A stretch of DNA of 23,198 nt from Xanthoparmelia taractica (GCA_033085395.1 JANQBS010000440.1:1-23198); one strand, 5' to 3'; positions 10,566 through 20,629 are shown, numbered from the stretch's first letter. Notes: a model not told the origin generated them from the letters alone. Made by a program: numbers and translations.

Positions 10566-11175
10566 GAGAGCATTATTTAGTTTTGGCTTTTTTTTGCATT
10601 GTTTGGATGTCGACACGGACTATAGATTGGCCGCATGATGGGCGTGAATTGCTGGTCGGAAATTAGCCCTATTACCGATACTTGTTCAACCTACGATAGA
10701 ATAGAAACGTGCCTCGGCTGCTAAAGATTTTGCTCCTTTTTTCGAACAATCACTGCTCTTCCCCAATAATTCTCACACACTCTGAATCCGTGTCCTTCTC
10801 CCTTCACAAGAGAATCATATCACTTTAGCAAGATTGCGGATTCTTTGCCCAAAATGGGTAAACAATATTTCCACATACAAAAGAGCAGACTTCGTCTTCG
10901 ATATGGTAGAAGAGTTTAGCTAGGGTAGGGTGCTTTGTGGTGGAAGAGGTAGGAAAGTAGAGGCTGAGGAATACTTTAGGGTGGAATGGCTCACTGGAGG
11001 ATAGAGATACCGCTTACAACATATTAGTAGTCTACATTCTTTGAACCTAGACAGCGTACAGAGTGTCAGTCTTAATCCATAGTGCCAGGACTCTTTGATG
11101 ATTGAATTTCTGAGGTCTGGGATTTGTATGGTGAGTAAACAGCGAGAATGATTTTAGTGGAATGCGTAAAGCAGT
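10566..11175. other. Intergenic stretch between two convergent genes
   Basis: This stretch holds the 3' flanks of the NRPS (left, plus strand) and the FAD monooxygenase (right, minus strand). No coding frame or repeat stands out. A T-rich run lies at about 10588-10597, just after the NRPS stop codon. Confidence 0.6.
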
Positions 11176-12707
11176 CTATGCCGCGTGCGCTTCAGTCTCG
11201 GTAACTATCGAAGGATGAACTCCCAAGCCGGACGCATGCAGCTCCGACCCTTGAGTCGCTGGTGCCACAACTCCCACTTTCTCCCCTGCTGTCTCAGTTG
11301 GTGGATCTGCCTTCTCTTTTGCAGCCGCAGCGACCGCCTCTTGAGCTCTCGTTCGCTCAAAATGTTCGACCATCGCGATTCCTCCGCGCTCGTGGAAGAA
11401 TAAACCTAGATACATCCAGGTCTGCTTGGCGTATTCTTCCGCACGCACAAACATCTCGGCTTCATATTCTTTAAGCGCGGTAGCCATGGCCGATTTGTCC
11501 GTCTGCCACAGGTCTTTCGCCGCAACAATGTTTCGCGCAAGGTGGAGTGCATCTTCCATTGCCACGTTGACACCAACCCCAGCGAAAGGAGTCATTAAAT
11601 GTGCTGCGTCACCGATAAGCGAAATCCTATCGTTTCTGTCAGCTTGTTATTAAGACTGGAGAATGTTGTGCTTCGTACCCAGCTCTAGGAGCCCAAGTCA
11701 GTCCTATAGGCAGCATGTACATATGGCGTACAAGCGAGTCCGGATCACTTCTGAGGACCATGTCGTTCGCTCCCTGGTCCCAGCCGCCGAAGTACCGCTC
11801 AATAAAATCCTTCTTCGCGGTCTCCATGTTGGTGAAGTCGATCCCGCAGTCTTTATCCCACGATTCTTCCGCACGCATGAAGGCATATGCACGTACAGCT
11901 CCATCCCCATTACGCTGTGCTAGGATGCCTTTGTTGGGCCCCAGGGTTAGGCACATCCCTCCACCCGTCCGTTTGCCGAGATCTGGGTTGCGCGTATTGG
12001 CGTCGCTCAGCTTGACGTCAAGCCCTCCGATGCCTGAGTAGAAGGGTTTTGCGTCCGATACGAGCGGGCGCACTTTCGACCAGGCTCCGTCTGCACCGAT
12101 GACGATGTCAAATCCAGTTTCGATACGGCCATTGACAAAATGCAGATTGTAGGTTCCGTCTGCCTGGGCTTCGACTTTAGTAAGCTTCATTGCCCACCTC
12201 ACACTGTTCTCTGCAAGCGAGTCGAGCAGCATAGCCCGTAAGAGAACTCTATCAATCTCAGGCCGATTGTTCATGGCATCCGGCCGCCTAGTGCCGACTC
12301 CCTCATTTTCATCCATGAGGACCTTGCCCGTGGCATCGTAAATCTTGAGTACCTCGCCCTCTGGGCGAGCGTGAGCGAGAAACTGCTCATAGAGGCCGGC
12401 TTCCTTGAGCGCAAGCTGCGCGGATCCTTCATGGATGTCGAGGGTGCCTCCCTGAGTACGAGCATGTCGGTCTGCATCAGTCTCGAAGACTGTGCATGGG
12501 ATCGAGTTGTGCTGGAGAAGTCGTGCGAATGTAAGGCCCGCAGGACCGCCTGGGGGTTGGATTAGCTTTGAAACTCTCTAAGCCGTCCGTGTCTGAGACA
12601 TTGGACATAGGGTACATAACGTTTCAAAACCAGTGTCAACGCGCCCCAAAGGGATGAAGAATTCAAGTTAGCTTACCGCCAATGATTGCGATCTTAGGTT
12701 GCCCCAT
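11176..12707 (-). CDS. FAD-dependent monooxygenase, TetX-like
   Basis: Three exons (12707-12677, 12549-11679, 11635-11176) join to 453 residues. The first intron is 127 bp and splits the FAD-binding loop, so the N-terminus is only recovered after splicing. The spliced protein opens IAIIGGGPAGLTFARLL, the Rossmann GxGxxG fold. Next come TQGGTLDIHEGS, the DG motif DIVIGADGAWSKVR and, after intron 2 (43 bp), the GD motif SLIGDAAHLMTPFAGVGVN. These define the group A flavin hydroxylase family (PF01494), here closest in look to the TetX-like branch. Such enzymes use FAD, NAD(P)H and O2 to hydroxylate or epoxidise aromatic and polyketide/peptide substrates in the cytosol. The substrate is unknown. 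It is convergent with the NRPS and divergent from the DAHP synthase, so it is likely a tailoring enzyme of the same pathway. The C-terminal 60 residues are low-complexity and weakly conserved. Confidence 0.88.
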
Positions 12708-13972
12708 ACGTGATAGAACAGTAAGAGTGTTGACAACAAACTTGGCGATAGTTCCAGGCCTCAGCGTGTCTGTTCTTCCAATCTTTAATAAAGGGGAAAC
12801 ACCATCTGCAAGAACAATGGCAACTTTCCTAAATGGCCAGCAACCATACTTATCTATGCCTAGACCCCTGATTGCCAATGAGCCCTTGTATTCACCCTAA
12901 GCCCCTCCATCCCATCAATGCGCCCAACCTCCACTACTCTATCCATATCAAAGGCGATTCAGCCTCGGAGCTGGGGCCGAGATGCTTCTCAGCTCAAGCA
13001 GGATAAGCAGAATCGGGTCTTATGTTAGGCTACTATAACGGCCCGTTATTACTGGGCCGTTTATAACGGGCCGTTGGGTATCCTACAGTACTATATTTGT
13101 CAGTAAGATGTCCATTTGGAGCTGTTGTTCATTAGTGCTTAGATGACCCAAGCATAAAATGTACCTTGATGTGTCTTACCTACCTTACGTGCTTACCTCC
13201 TGATGGGGAGCAGAAACCACTAGGCTACCGGACTAAAGTTCGGGCCGATGCAGCTTATTCTACCTACTTTATCTTATGCACCTTACTAGCTTCGGCCCGG
13301 TTACTCATAAGACGACACAACCACCATGCCAAGAACAGTACAGTAATATACTGCAAGCGTTGTGATATGCTGACTGTGCTTTGGTTTGCAAGGTATACAC
13401 CATAATTTGCAACAAGATCTGACCTGTCATTGGGGCTAGACCTGTTCTGAAATATGTACATGGCTCAAGCTGCAGATTGCATTTGCCAAGTGACTTCTCT
13501 CACTTGGCGACCCTCCTGCAAGACATTCACTGACCGCCATTGTTCGCTCGCGTATTGTGCTAGAAGGTGATCCTTCTCTGTGTCAAATGATTTACTTATA
13601 GACTTGTCTTTTCTCAATGGGAGGACATGAATAGAGGGCGATAACCTCAAGCTGCTTCTAACATCGAGCTGTTCCTATTTGATTATTGATTCCTGACACG
13701 TGTCTATTAGAGGTCTATCAATACTCAAGCTGGAAGTTATTGTTGTTAAGGATGGTTCGTAGCTACTTTTAAAACAGTTAAAAATCGAAGGCTTGCAGCA
13801 AGGGATGACTGCTAACATGTGATCAGCCTTACCTCCAGGGACACAGTCGTGGTCTTATTTCGGAGGACTCTCGGAGTAGATATTCTCTGAATTGAAGATA
13901 GTTTTGCCGTTCATTGCTAATTCTGTGATTAGTTGCCGGATGTTCGTTCCAACGTTCGCTTTAATACATCTT
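12708..13972. other. Divergent promoter region between monooxygenase and DAHP synthase
   Basis: About 1.27 kb separate the start of the minus-strand FAD monooxygenase from the start area of the plus-strand DAHP synthase. Both promoters should lie here. Open frames of up to about 80 codons show no motif. The clearest structure is the palindromic element at 13025-13086. Confidence 0.6.
13025..13086. repeat. Palindromic AACGGCCCGTTAT element
   Basis: ATAACGGCCCGTTAT (13035-13049) faces TATAACGGGCCGTT (13062-13075). Each half is itself nearly palindromic. The symmetry extends outward to TAGGCTAC on the left and GTATCCTAC on the right, giving arms of about 23 bases around ACTGGGCCG. It sits in the shared upstream region of two cluster genes. 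It may be a miniature transposon remnant or a double binding site for a dimeric regulator; I cannot decide between them. Confidence 0.7.
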
Positions 13973-15146
13973 ATGACTACTAAGATCTTGGACAAACAGA
14001 CACTCCGATACCTTCACCTGCACTACTGCATTATGATATCAGCCAAGTGCGTATGACTTTCCATTTCGGCCTTCAATTAACTAAAGCGCGAGCAGACCGA
14101 AAGTTCAAAGATCAGTGTACTCAACTCACGTCAAGAAATTGCCAATATCGTTACGGACAAGGATAATAGGAAGCGCCTTTTGGTCGTGATTGGCCCCTGT
14201 TCGATACATAATTCTGAAGAGGCTATTGAGTATGCGAGACGACTTCTCCCTCTTAGACAGAAGTACCAGAACGAGCTTATGATTGTAATGCGAGCCTATC
14301 TTGAAAAGCCACGTACGACCGTAGGCTGGAAGGGGCTGATCAACGACCCGGACATGGACAACAGCTTCGACATCAATAAGGGCCTGCATACAGCTAGACA
14401 GCTTTTCGCCGATCTGACATCTCTTGGCATGCCTCTGGCAAGCGAGATGTTGGACACCATTTCCCCTCAGTACATCTCCGATTTCCTAAGCATCGGTGCC
14501 ATTGGCGCCCGAACCACCGAGTCTCAATTACACCGTGAACTCGCTTCTGGTCTGTCCTTCCCGGTCGGATTCAAGAATGGCACAGATGGTTCTCTAGACG
14601 TTGCAATTGACGCTGTCAATGCCGTCAAGCACCCACATCATTTTCTGTCCATTACGAGTACTGGCGTCACGTCAATCGTAGAAACAAAGGGTAATCAAGA
14701 CGGCTTCGTGATTCTGCGAGGGGGGAAAAAGGGAACAAACTACGACGCCACCAGTATCAAAGAGGCGAAGAAGAAGCTGGAAAACGCCGGCCTCGCTCGA
14801 CGAATCATGGTGGATTGTAGCCACGGGAATTCGTTGAAGGTGCATACGAACCAGTTGAAGGTCGTCAAGAGCCTCGCAGACCAGATTAGCGAAGGCGAGG
14901 AGGACATAATGGGCGTGATGATTGAAAGCAACATCAACGAGGGTCTGTTGAATCTGGACCGAACCTCGATGAAAGTGGCTGCTAACGATGATGTTTGTCA
15001 CAGGAGCGCAGAAAATCCCCAGGCAAGGCAAACAAGGGCTGAAGTATGGCGTGAGCGTAACGGACGCTTGCATCGGATGGGATCAATCAGTGCACGTCCT
15101 GGCAGAGCTCGCAGCTGCAGTCGAAGCCAGGCGCACAAAAATCTAG
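13973..15146 (+). CDS. 3-deoxy-D-arabino-heptulosonate-7-phosphate (DAHP) synthase, type I
   Basis: The enzyme joins phosphoenolpyruvate and erythrose 4-phosphate in the first step of the shikimate pathway. Exons at about 13973-14046, 14096-14942 and 15004-15146 are joined by introns of 49 and 61 bp; the second has CTAAC and ends in CACAG. Motifs are those of fungal ARO3/ARO4 enzymes: VVIGPCSIH (metal-binding Cys), LEKPRTTVGWKGLINDPD (PEP-binding Arg/Lys), GFKNGTDG, ILRGGKKGTNYD, DCSHGNS (His), GVMIESNINEG (Glu) and SVTDACIGW (Asp). All expected catalytic and metal residues are present, so the core looks active; the end matches the family. The N-terminus is uncertain. From CAGAC at about 14000 the frame TPIPSPALLHYDIS is family-like, but the only nearby ATG (13973) is in another frame, two bases out. 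A missed exon, a real frame break or a sequence error could explain this. Its place beside an NRPS suggests a dedicated copy for aromatic precursors. Confidence 0.9.
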
Positions 15147-16216
15147 AAGCATGCCGGGGAAAAGGGGGCGTTGGGGTTTCGAGAACGAAAATTTGCTACG
15201 GGCTCTGCGAAAAGTGGTCAGGATAGAGCATATACTCTATAAGATGGTATATCGTTTGAGATCTAGTCGAACGATACACCGATGCAGCTAGCTCCAGAAT
15301 TGTCTATCGTGCAATAGAATAGATTTCTCAACATACATTATCGACAGCATTGCTCTTGTAGCCACAACAACGGAGCGAGGTATAAATCTCCCACGGATGG
15401 ATCAACAGACTACCGCAGCAAGCACACTTCCGTCCGCCTGAACAGATTTAGATACAAGGAGAAGAAAACGAGTCTTCACTCATGCCCAGCATCCTCCTAC
15501 CACCATCACTTTGTTATATTTTCTTTAAATGGAGGAAGGCTTCCCCAAGTACCGTATAAACATGTGCCCGGGTCGCGCGGCTAATCCGTAGTGAGTGGAA
15601 AGCCTTGGGGAGAAGGGATTTCAAACAATCAATATGTAGAGGATCCACTACATCCTACGTACTTGTTTCTGATTGGCTCTTAGGGGGACGGCTTCCGACA
15701 GGAGGGACCGTCCTCGCAGGCTCGATTAGAAACCGGACAAGCTACTCCATCAATCATATGGATTTGTTTTTCCAGGTCCATTGAAATGCGTGGAAAGATG
15801 ATCTGGAATTTGGTCCTAGTTGGATTTATACGGTATCATATAGTTCGATATAGCTACTCTAACCTTGGATGTGAGTTTCGAAGTTCAAGGCTTGATCGGT
15901 AAGAAAGGTAAGCTTTCCCATACTACATGTCGGAGGTTTGGTTGTTGCAATTGTGTCGTGTGCGTGGAAGAAATGTTGTTGTCAGCGACTATGGTGGTGT
16001 CTGTGAATGTCAAAGTCAAGGCAAAAGCAGGATGATACCCGAGAGAGAAGGAGCGGGAACGATTTGGCTTTTTAGGCTTCAGTAATCAATCGTTATACGG
16101 GTCTATGAAGGTATTGGGACACAAAGTACAGCAGTCAGCTCTAGCTAACGTAAAATCAAGCTTGAATCCTTCACGCGAGATGCCACAATATTACAAGACT
16201 TCCCACACAGCTCGAT
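15147..16216. other. Intergenic stretch between convergent genes
   Basis: About 1.07 kb lie between the stop codons of the DAHP synthase (plus) and the NmrA-like gene (minus). An open frame that continues from the DAHP synthase to 15226 is only intron read-through in a different frame. I see only short imperfect inverted repeats (for example GGACGG...CCGTCC near 15690-15715) and no gene. Confidence 0.55.
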
Positions 16217-17033
16217 CTAATTAGTAATAACGGGCGTCGACCGATCCCACTCGCTCTTTTCCACCGCATCGACCAAAAACCTCGCAACGCTCTTCCTCGT
16301 AATCGACGATGTAAGACCCACACCCTTGGCGCCCTGGTTTCCGAAAAACGAAATCGGTTTTGGCTCGCCCTCCTTCAACATGACCGGCCTAACCAAGACA
16401 TAATCCAGCCCCGATTGCTTCATCTCTCTGTCCACGTGCGCATGGTCTTCCCACTGATGAGACATATTGGACGTCTTTATAGTCATGCGAAGTAGGAAAT
16501 GCATGTGAGGCCAGGAGTCAGCGACACCGAAGGCAGACATGGTTACGATTTTGCGGATGCCATGGGCCTTCATGGCGGCGACGGCGTTGGCGTTGGAGTC
16601 GGCCATCATGCGAGGGGGAGAGGCATTAGCGGACCAGGGGTTGTCGCTGACGCGGACGGCATTGAGGGTGACGATTATGGCGGAGGGAAGGTCGCCCGGG
16701 GTCGCAGAAATCGCTTTCTCGACGTCTGATTCTTGGAGTGGGGAGCCTTTTCTTAGGTTAGTGAGAGAATTGATCTGTTTAGAGAGTGTGGGAGTTCTCC
16801 CCCTCTCTCTTTTTACTTTCTCTCTTTCTCACCTTGGACGATGGTCAGACCTGGTCGAGATTCCAACGAACCGGCTTTCCGGACCAGAGCGGTGATGGTG
16901 TGTTCTCAAACTTCATGTTAACCAATGGTTAAAGGAACAGAAGCTGGTTATTGCCAGAAATACCTCGTCTTAACGCTTCATCAATCACAAGCTGCCCCGT
17001 GCGACCGCTACCACCAAGGATGAGAATGCGCAT
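16217..17033 (-). CDS. NmrA-like / NAD(P)-binding SDR-type protein
   Basis: Three exons (17033-16964, 16904-16833, 16746-16217) join to 223 residues; introns are 59 and 86 bp, both GT-AG with consistent phase. The protein starts MRILILGGSGRTGQLV, a GxxGxxG Rossmann loop at the extreme N-terminus, followed by TITALVRKAGSL, VTLNAVR, KIVTMSAFGVADSW and DYVLVRPVMLKEGE. This is the pattern of the NAD(P)H-binding atypical short-chain dehydrogenase/NmrA group (PF13460). The usual YxxxK catalytic pair is not evident. Members act as reductases, isomerases or redox sensors in the cytosol, and they are often found in fungal metabolite clusters. Here the gene runs towards the DAHP synthase and diverges from a second FAD monooxygenase with about 800 bp between starts, so the two may share a promoter region. 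The substrate is unknown. Confidence 0.85.
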
Positions 17034-17833
17034 TTTTGTGAGGGGGAAGGTTTGTAGTGGTGTGAAAGATGTATGGCAGGTAACAGGATGCAGAACAGAT
17101 TGCTGGAGAAGGAATGGAGAAGAGAATCTATGTACTGCTTAGCTTAAGTGTTGAAGGGAAATTGGGACTGAGTCGTAAATACGAGAGCTTCTACAACATA
17201 AACTTCGGAAATACGGTATGTGGACACTTATCCTCCATGTCACCAATGTAAAAAGAGGAACAGCTTAGTAAGAACGGCAGCATCGGTCCGATGCAGTACA
17301 ACAGTAAGGCGGTGCAGCTGCAAGACATCTACACAACATCTAATTTCCAATTTCCACCGGTCATTCCGATGACCACTGCATGAGCAAGGGGAAGGCGCGA
17401 GGTGGCATTTGTCAGCTTGCTGCTTCAACTACAACATAAGGTAAGGTAGCTCGCTTCGGCTTTAGGGCCTCGGGGACCGGCAACGTCTCGGCCGAGCAAT
17501 AAAGCTTGAGGTCGAATAGCCAGGGCTGTCTCATGCAACCTTCAACACGCCCAATTTTGTCTTTTTGTCTCATCAACGAAGAATGAGACCAATCAAGGTA
17601 GGCCGGTGGTGTCTACCACAAAGCTTCCAACCGACACACCGCAGCAGACTGCGATATATTAAAGCCCACCTCGAGTACGATCGATTTCAATCTCAATCCT
17701 TATACCTACCTTACACACCTTTGAACTACTATACACACTTCTTTGACAACTATACACTTCCTTGACTACTATACACATCTCTGAATGACAGTCAGTGACG
17801 GGTCCCACCACTTCGAACCCTGTTGCTGTCACT
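17034..17833. promoter_or_regulatory. Divergent promoter region, NmrA-like gene and FAD monooxygenase
   Basis: This 800-bp interval contains the 5' flanks of two divergent genes. No long open frame with recognisable content is present. The right end is pyrimidine-rich, as is common in fungal promoters near the transcription start, and includes the three 20-22-bp repeats at 17719-17780 and a short upstream open frame at 17785-17856. Confidence 0.5.
17719..17780. repeat. Three imperfect 20-22-bp tandem repeats in the 5' leader
   Basis: Units at about 17719-17740, 17741-17760 and 17761-17780 share the pattern CTTTGA-NNACTATACACNTC, differing by one or two bases and short indels. They end 54 bp before the FAD monooxygenase start codon, so they lie in the core promoter or the mRNA leader. 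Confidence 0.75.
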
Positions 17834-17856
17834 ATGGCCTCGAACGCTCCCAATAA
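17785..17856 (+). other. Short upstream open frame overlapping the monooxygenase start
   Basis: An ATG at 17785 opens a 23-codon frame ending with TAA at 17854-17856. It is out of frame with the main start at 17834 and overlaps it. If the transcript begins before 17785, ribosomes starting here would bypass the main ATG, which would lower translation of the monooxygenase. Whether it is transcribed cannot be told from sequence. Confidence 0.45.
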
Positions 17857-19228
17857 TGTCGCTATCATTGGTGCTGGGTTAGCAGTGAGTCCTATACTCT
17901 TAAAACGAACCTTGTACCATCTCAGCATACTGATGAAAGCACAGGGACTCAGTTTAGCCCTTGCTCTCCACGCTCGTTCTATACCGTGTTCCATCTACGA
18001 GCTGCGATCACCGTCTGTCAAGAGCACTGGCGCCCTTATGCTCTCACCCAACGCCCTACGAGTTCTGAACTCGTTGGGAGTATATGAATGTATCAGCAGC
18101 AAGGGCTACAACTTCTCCAACATTGCCTTCAAAAATGAAGAGGAGGAAACCACAGATCTCTATCCCCTTGGCGACGAGCATCGATATGGCTTTCAAGCCC
18201 TACGCATTTACCGTCAGATCTTGCTTGACGAGATCCGTTCCACCGTCCACGCACGCGAGATCCCCGTTATCTATGGAAAGAAGTTCTCCCACGTGCTTTC
18301 TGAGTCCCCGACGGAAGTCTCGTTCGCATTCACAGACGGCAGTTCTGCCTCCGCTGGCCTTCTCGTCGGTGCCGACGGTATACACTCCACCGTCCGCAAA
18401 TATGTTTCACCCTCCACTTCAACCGCCTACTCCGGAGTTTTAGCCATCACTTGCGCCGTTCCCCGCTCAGTGCTCCACTTCCCTCCGGATAAAGACTACT
18501 CCGTTCTTCCCGTCACGATCCACGGTGGGATGGGCACTTTTGTTCTCGCCCCCCAAGACACCGATGGCTCCGAAGTCCTCGCCGGTACGCAGAAAAAGTA
18601 CCCCGAGCAGACGCGTGAAGGATGGGACCGTCTCTTCTCCGACAAAGACGGGCTTCTCGCCCTTTTATCGGCGAACAAATCCAGCTGGCCTTCCCTCGTC
18701 CAATCCGCACTCGATGCCATTCCCAAAGAGACCCTCTCCATCTGGCCCTACTACACCGTCCCTAAACTTCCCTCCTGGACTTCTTCATCTCATCACAACC
18801 GCGTCCTCCTTCTCGGCGATGCCGCGCACGCAATTCCCCCGACCGCAGGACAGGGCGCATCCCAAGCCTTTGAGGACGCCTTTTCTCTTGCCCTCTTGCT
18901 ATCACACCAATCATCGTCGCAGGTGGAAACACCCGACCTGACCGCAACTCTTGGGTTTTGGCAAAAGTACCGCCAGGAAAGGATTGAGCGCATTATCAAG
19001 CTGACGCTGAAACTGAACAACACGAGGCTGCCGAAGGCTGAGAGGAAAATGCTTGATAGTAGGATGATTTGGAATAGTGAGACCGATATCGGTGAGTTGG
19101 AATGGTTGTATAATCATGACATCGAGAAGACTATCTTGGCGGATTTGAAGGGGGAGCAGTGTGGAAAGGAGAGTCAGACGGTACTAGAAGGGTCTGGTAT
19201 CACTAGAGGTCATCTTGGCGGCATATAG
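17834..19228 (+). CDS. FAD-dependent monooxygenase, salicylate-hydroxylase-like
   Basis: Two exons (17834-17884, 17945-19228) encode 444 residues. The 60-bp intron is a multiple of three and free of stops, so reading through it inserts about 20 false residues in the FAD loop; removing it gives VAIIGAGLAGLSLALAL, a proper GxGxxG motif. The DG motif is LLVGADGIHSTVR and the GD motif is VLLLGDAAHAIPPTAGQG, followed by ASQAFEDAFSLALLL. This is a PF01494 group A flavin monooxygenase. These enzymes hydroxylate aromatic rings or related substrates with NAD(P)H and O2. It differs from the TetX-like enzyme at 11176-12707 in sequence, so it is not a recent tandem copy. The ATG at 17834 places the FAD motif about 10 residues from the N-terminus, as usual in the family. 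It is probably a tailoring enzyme of the NRPS cluster; the substrate is unknown. Confidence 0.88.
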   Translation: MASNAPNNVAIIGAGLAVSPILLKRTLYHLSILMKAQGLSLALALHARSIPCSIYELRSPSVKSTGALMLSPNALRVLNSLGVYECISSKGYNFSNIAFKNEEEETTDLYPLGDEHRYGFQALRIYRQILLDEIRSTVHAREIPVIYGKKFSHVLSESPTEVSFAFTDGSSASAGLLVGADGIHSTVRKYVSPSTSTAYSGVLAITCAVPRSVLHFPPDKDYSVLPVTIHGGMGTFVLAPQDTDGSEVLAGTQKKYPEQTREGWDRLFSDKDGLLALLSANKSSWPSLVQSALDAIPKETLSIWPYYTVPKLPSWTSSSHHNRVLLLGDAAHAIPPTAGQGASQAFEDAFSLALLLSHQSSSQVETPDLTATLGFWQKYRQERIERIIKLTLKLNNTRLPKAERKMLDSRMIWNSETDIGELEWLYNHDIEKTILADLKGEQCGKESQTVLEGSGITRGHLGGI

Positions 19229-19581
19229 GGTTGTATTTTTCTCAAGCTTTTAAAACGCTTTTGCTCTAATACATAGAATCAATTATCCTTCGACAGGACC
19301 ATTTCCTTATTTCTCTTTGGCTTGCTCCATGTACGCTACGGAAGAGTACCTGCACCGGGTTAGATGATTAGAATATCCTTATATTGTAAAGTATAAAGGA
19401 TTTTTGTTGTCTAGGGAATGTAGCCTGGAATGTAATGTAGCTATCTCGGCAGCTTGCTTCCTTTTCCCACCACCTGTGTCTAGAACTAAGCCGTATGAGC
19501 ATGGGAGTTCTTTTTAGAAGGGGGTACCCAGGTTCGCCTATTCAGATGTAGGCAAGCATTGACCTGCCTTTGGCCCGTCGA
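19229..19581. other. Short intergenic stretch
   Basis: This is the 3' flank of the FAD monooxygenase. It is AT-rich with TA-rich runs near 19380-19400. I see no gene or clear repeat in it. Confidence 0.5.
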
Positions 19582-20051
19582 TCATACACATACACATACA
19601 CTGCGATTTACTCGTCGTAACCATAACATATCCGGATAACAGACGAGGATGGTGTCGATGACATGCCGTGGGCGCCGAGGTGCAACGCGCTGAGCCTTCT
19701 TCGACTTTTTTTTGGCGATGAAGGAGTCGGCTTGTGCGTGCTCTTCGCGGTATTTTGAAAAAGGATTTGAGGGTGATGGCTTGGATGCAGAGACCGAGGA
19801 TGTTGGATGTCGACGGCGAGGGAGTTGGCGCCTTTTTCGCAGGAGGTCTCATTTTCGGTTGAGGATGGCGTCGATCTACGTATGGTGTGATTCATTTTGG
19901 GGAAAAAGACTAGAAATATCGGTTTTTCCGTCTGGATTGCCATGTCAAGCGTCATTCGGGTTGAGCGTTGCGATCGTGCTGGATTTATCTCGTAGGCAGC
20001 TTTGATTTGGGCTGGATTTAGTCGCACTCTGCAAATCTGCGTTTTAGTCAT
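19582..20051 (-). CDS. Doubtful small gene, three overlapping open frames
   Basis: On the minus strand all three frames stay open over about 19610-19845. One frame has an ATG at 20051 and gives 147 residues; a second starts at 19852 (MRPPAKKAPTPSPS...) and gives 104. The third has no ATG but reads most like protein, with SKYREEHAQADSFIAKKK, RPRHVIDTILVCYPDM and a stop at 19582-19584. A small basic, Lys/Arg/Ser/Pro-rich protein with an intron or a frame break near 19800 is a reasonable guess. No domain is recognised and no function is offered. Confidence 0.25.
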
Positions 20052-20629
20052 GCAAAGTGATGACTTGATATTGTATTTCTCTTCTGTTGACTATACAGTA
20101 GCTGAAGGATTTGAAACTTGGTCGAACTTGTAGGAACAAATATCGTCTTTGCGAAAACTAAAGACTAATATGAACCTCGATGAAAAGATGGCAATGAAGG
20201 GTCCCATTGCTGCTGTGAAGAGATATACAAATAAAACATATGACGATGCGGTCAAGGCGTGCGTGAGTTAGGAGCGTGATACATATCGGCAAAAGCAGGA
20301 AGGTGACCGGCAGCAGCAGTTAGGAAATTGTCTGAGTGAAAGTTGTAGATGCTATTGCTCCATGCAATTCGTATATCAACATCACAGCTGGTCCAGCAAC
20401 TTATAGGTCCCAAGATACCTGATCCTTTGGCAGTCTACGGATCCTGTACGCGTCTTCTTCAAGCAACTGTATACTGCGTCAGACAGACAATCGGTTCTTC
20501 TGACCTCAATGTAAAGAAATGAGACGCTATCTTGTTGAGAAAAAGGACTCACCTGAGAGCACATTTAGAAATCTTAGGCGTAATAGAAGAACGAGAACCT
20601 CACTAGAAGGCTGAACGCGTTGATATCAC
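20052..20629. other. Intergenic stretch before an unrecognised gene
   Basis: I find no supported gene here. The right edge contains the palindrome TCACGTGA (20626-20633), an E-box-like site of the type bound by basic helix-loop-helix factors, just before the coding-like stretch of the next gene. Confidence 0.5.

Noticed and set aside
14943..15226. Direct read-through of the DAHP synthase frame to 15226
   Set aside because: The residues after ESNINEG stop resembling the family. A GT-AG intron at 14943-15003 with CTAAC restores QKIPRQGKQGLKYGVSVTDAC and ends at 15146, as expected.
15680..15720. GGACGG...CCGTCC as a terminator or operator
   Set aside because: Six-base arms at this spacing are expected by chance in over 20 kb; no second copy is seen.
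16499..16895. Plus-strand open frames opposite the NmrA-like gene
   Set aside because: They are antisense shadows of a spliced gene with clear Rossmann motifs on the minus strand; their Gly/Val-rich text has no motif.
17885..17944. In-frame reading of the first intron of the second FAD monooxygenase
   Set aside because: It would insert about 20 residues into the GxGxxG loop and destroy the FAD site; GTGAGT and CACAG borders mark an intron.
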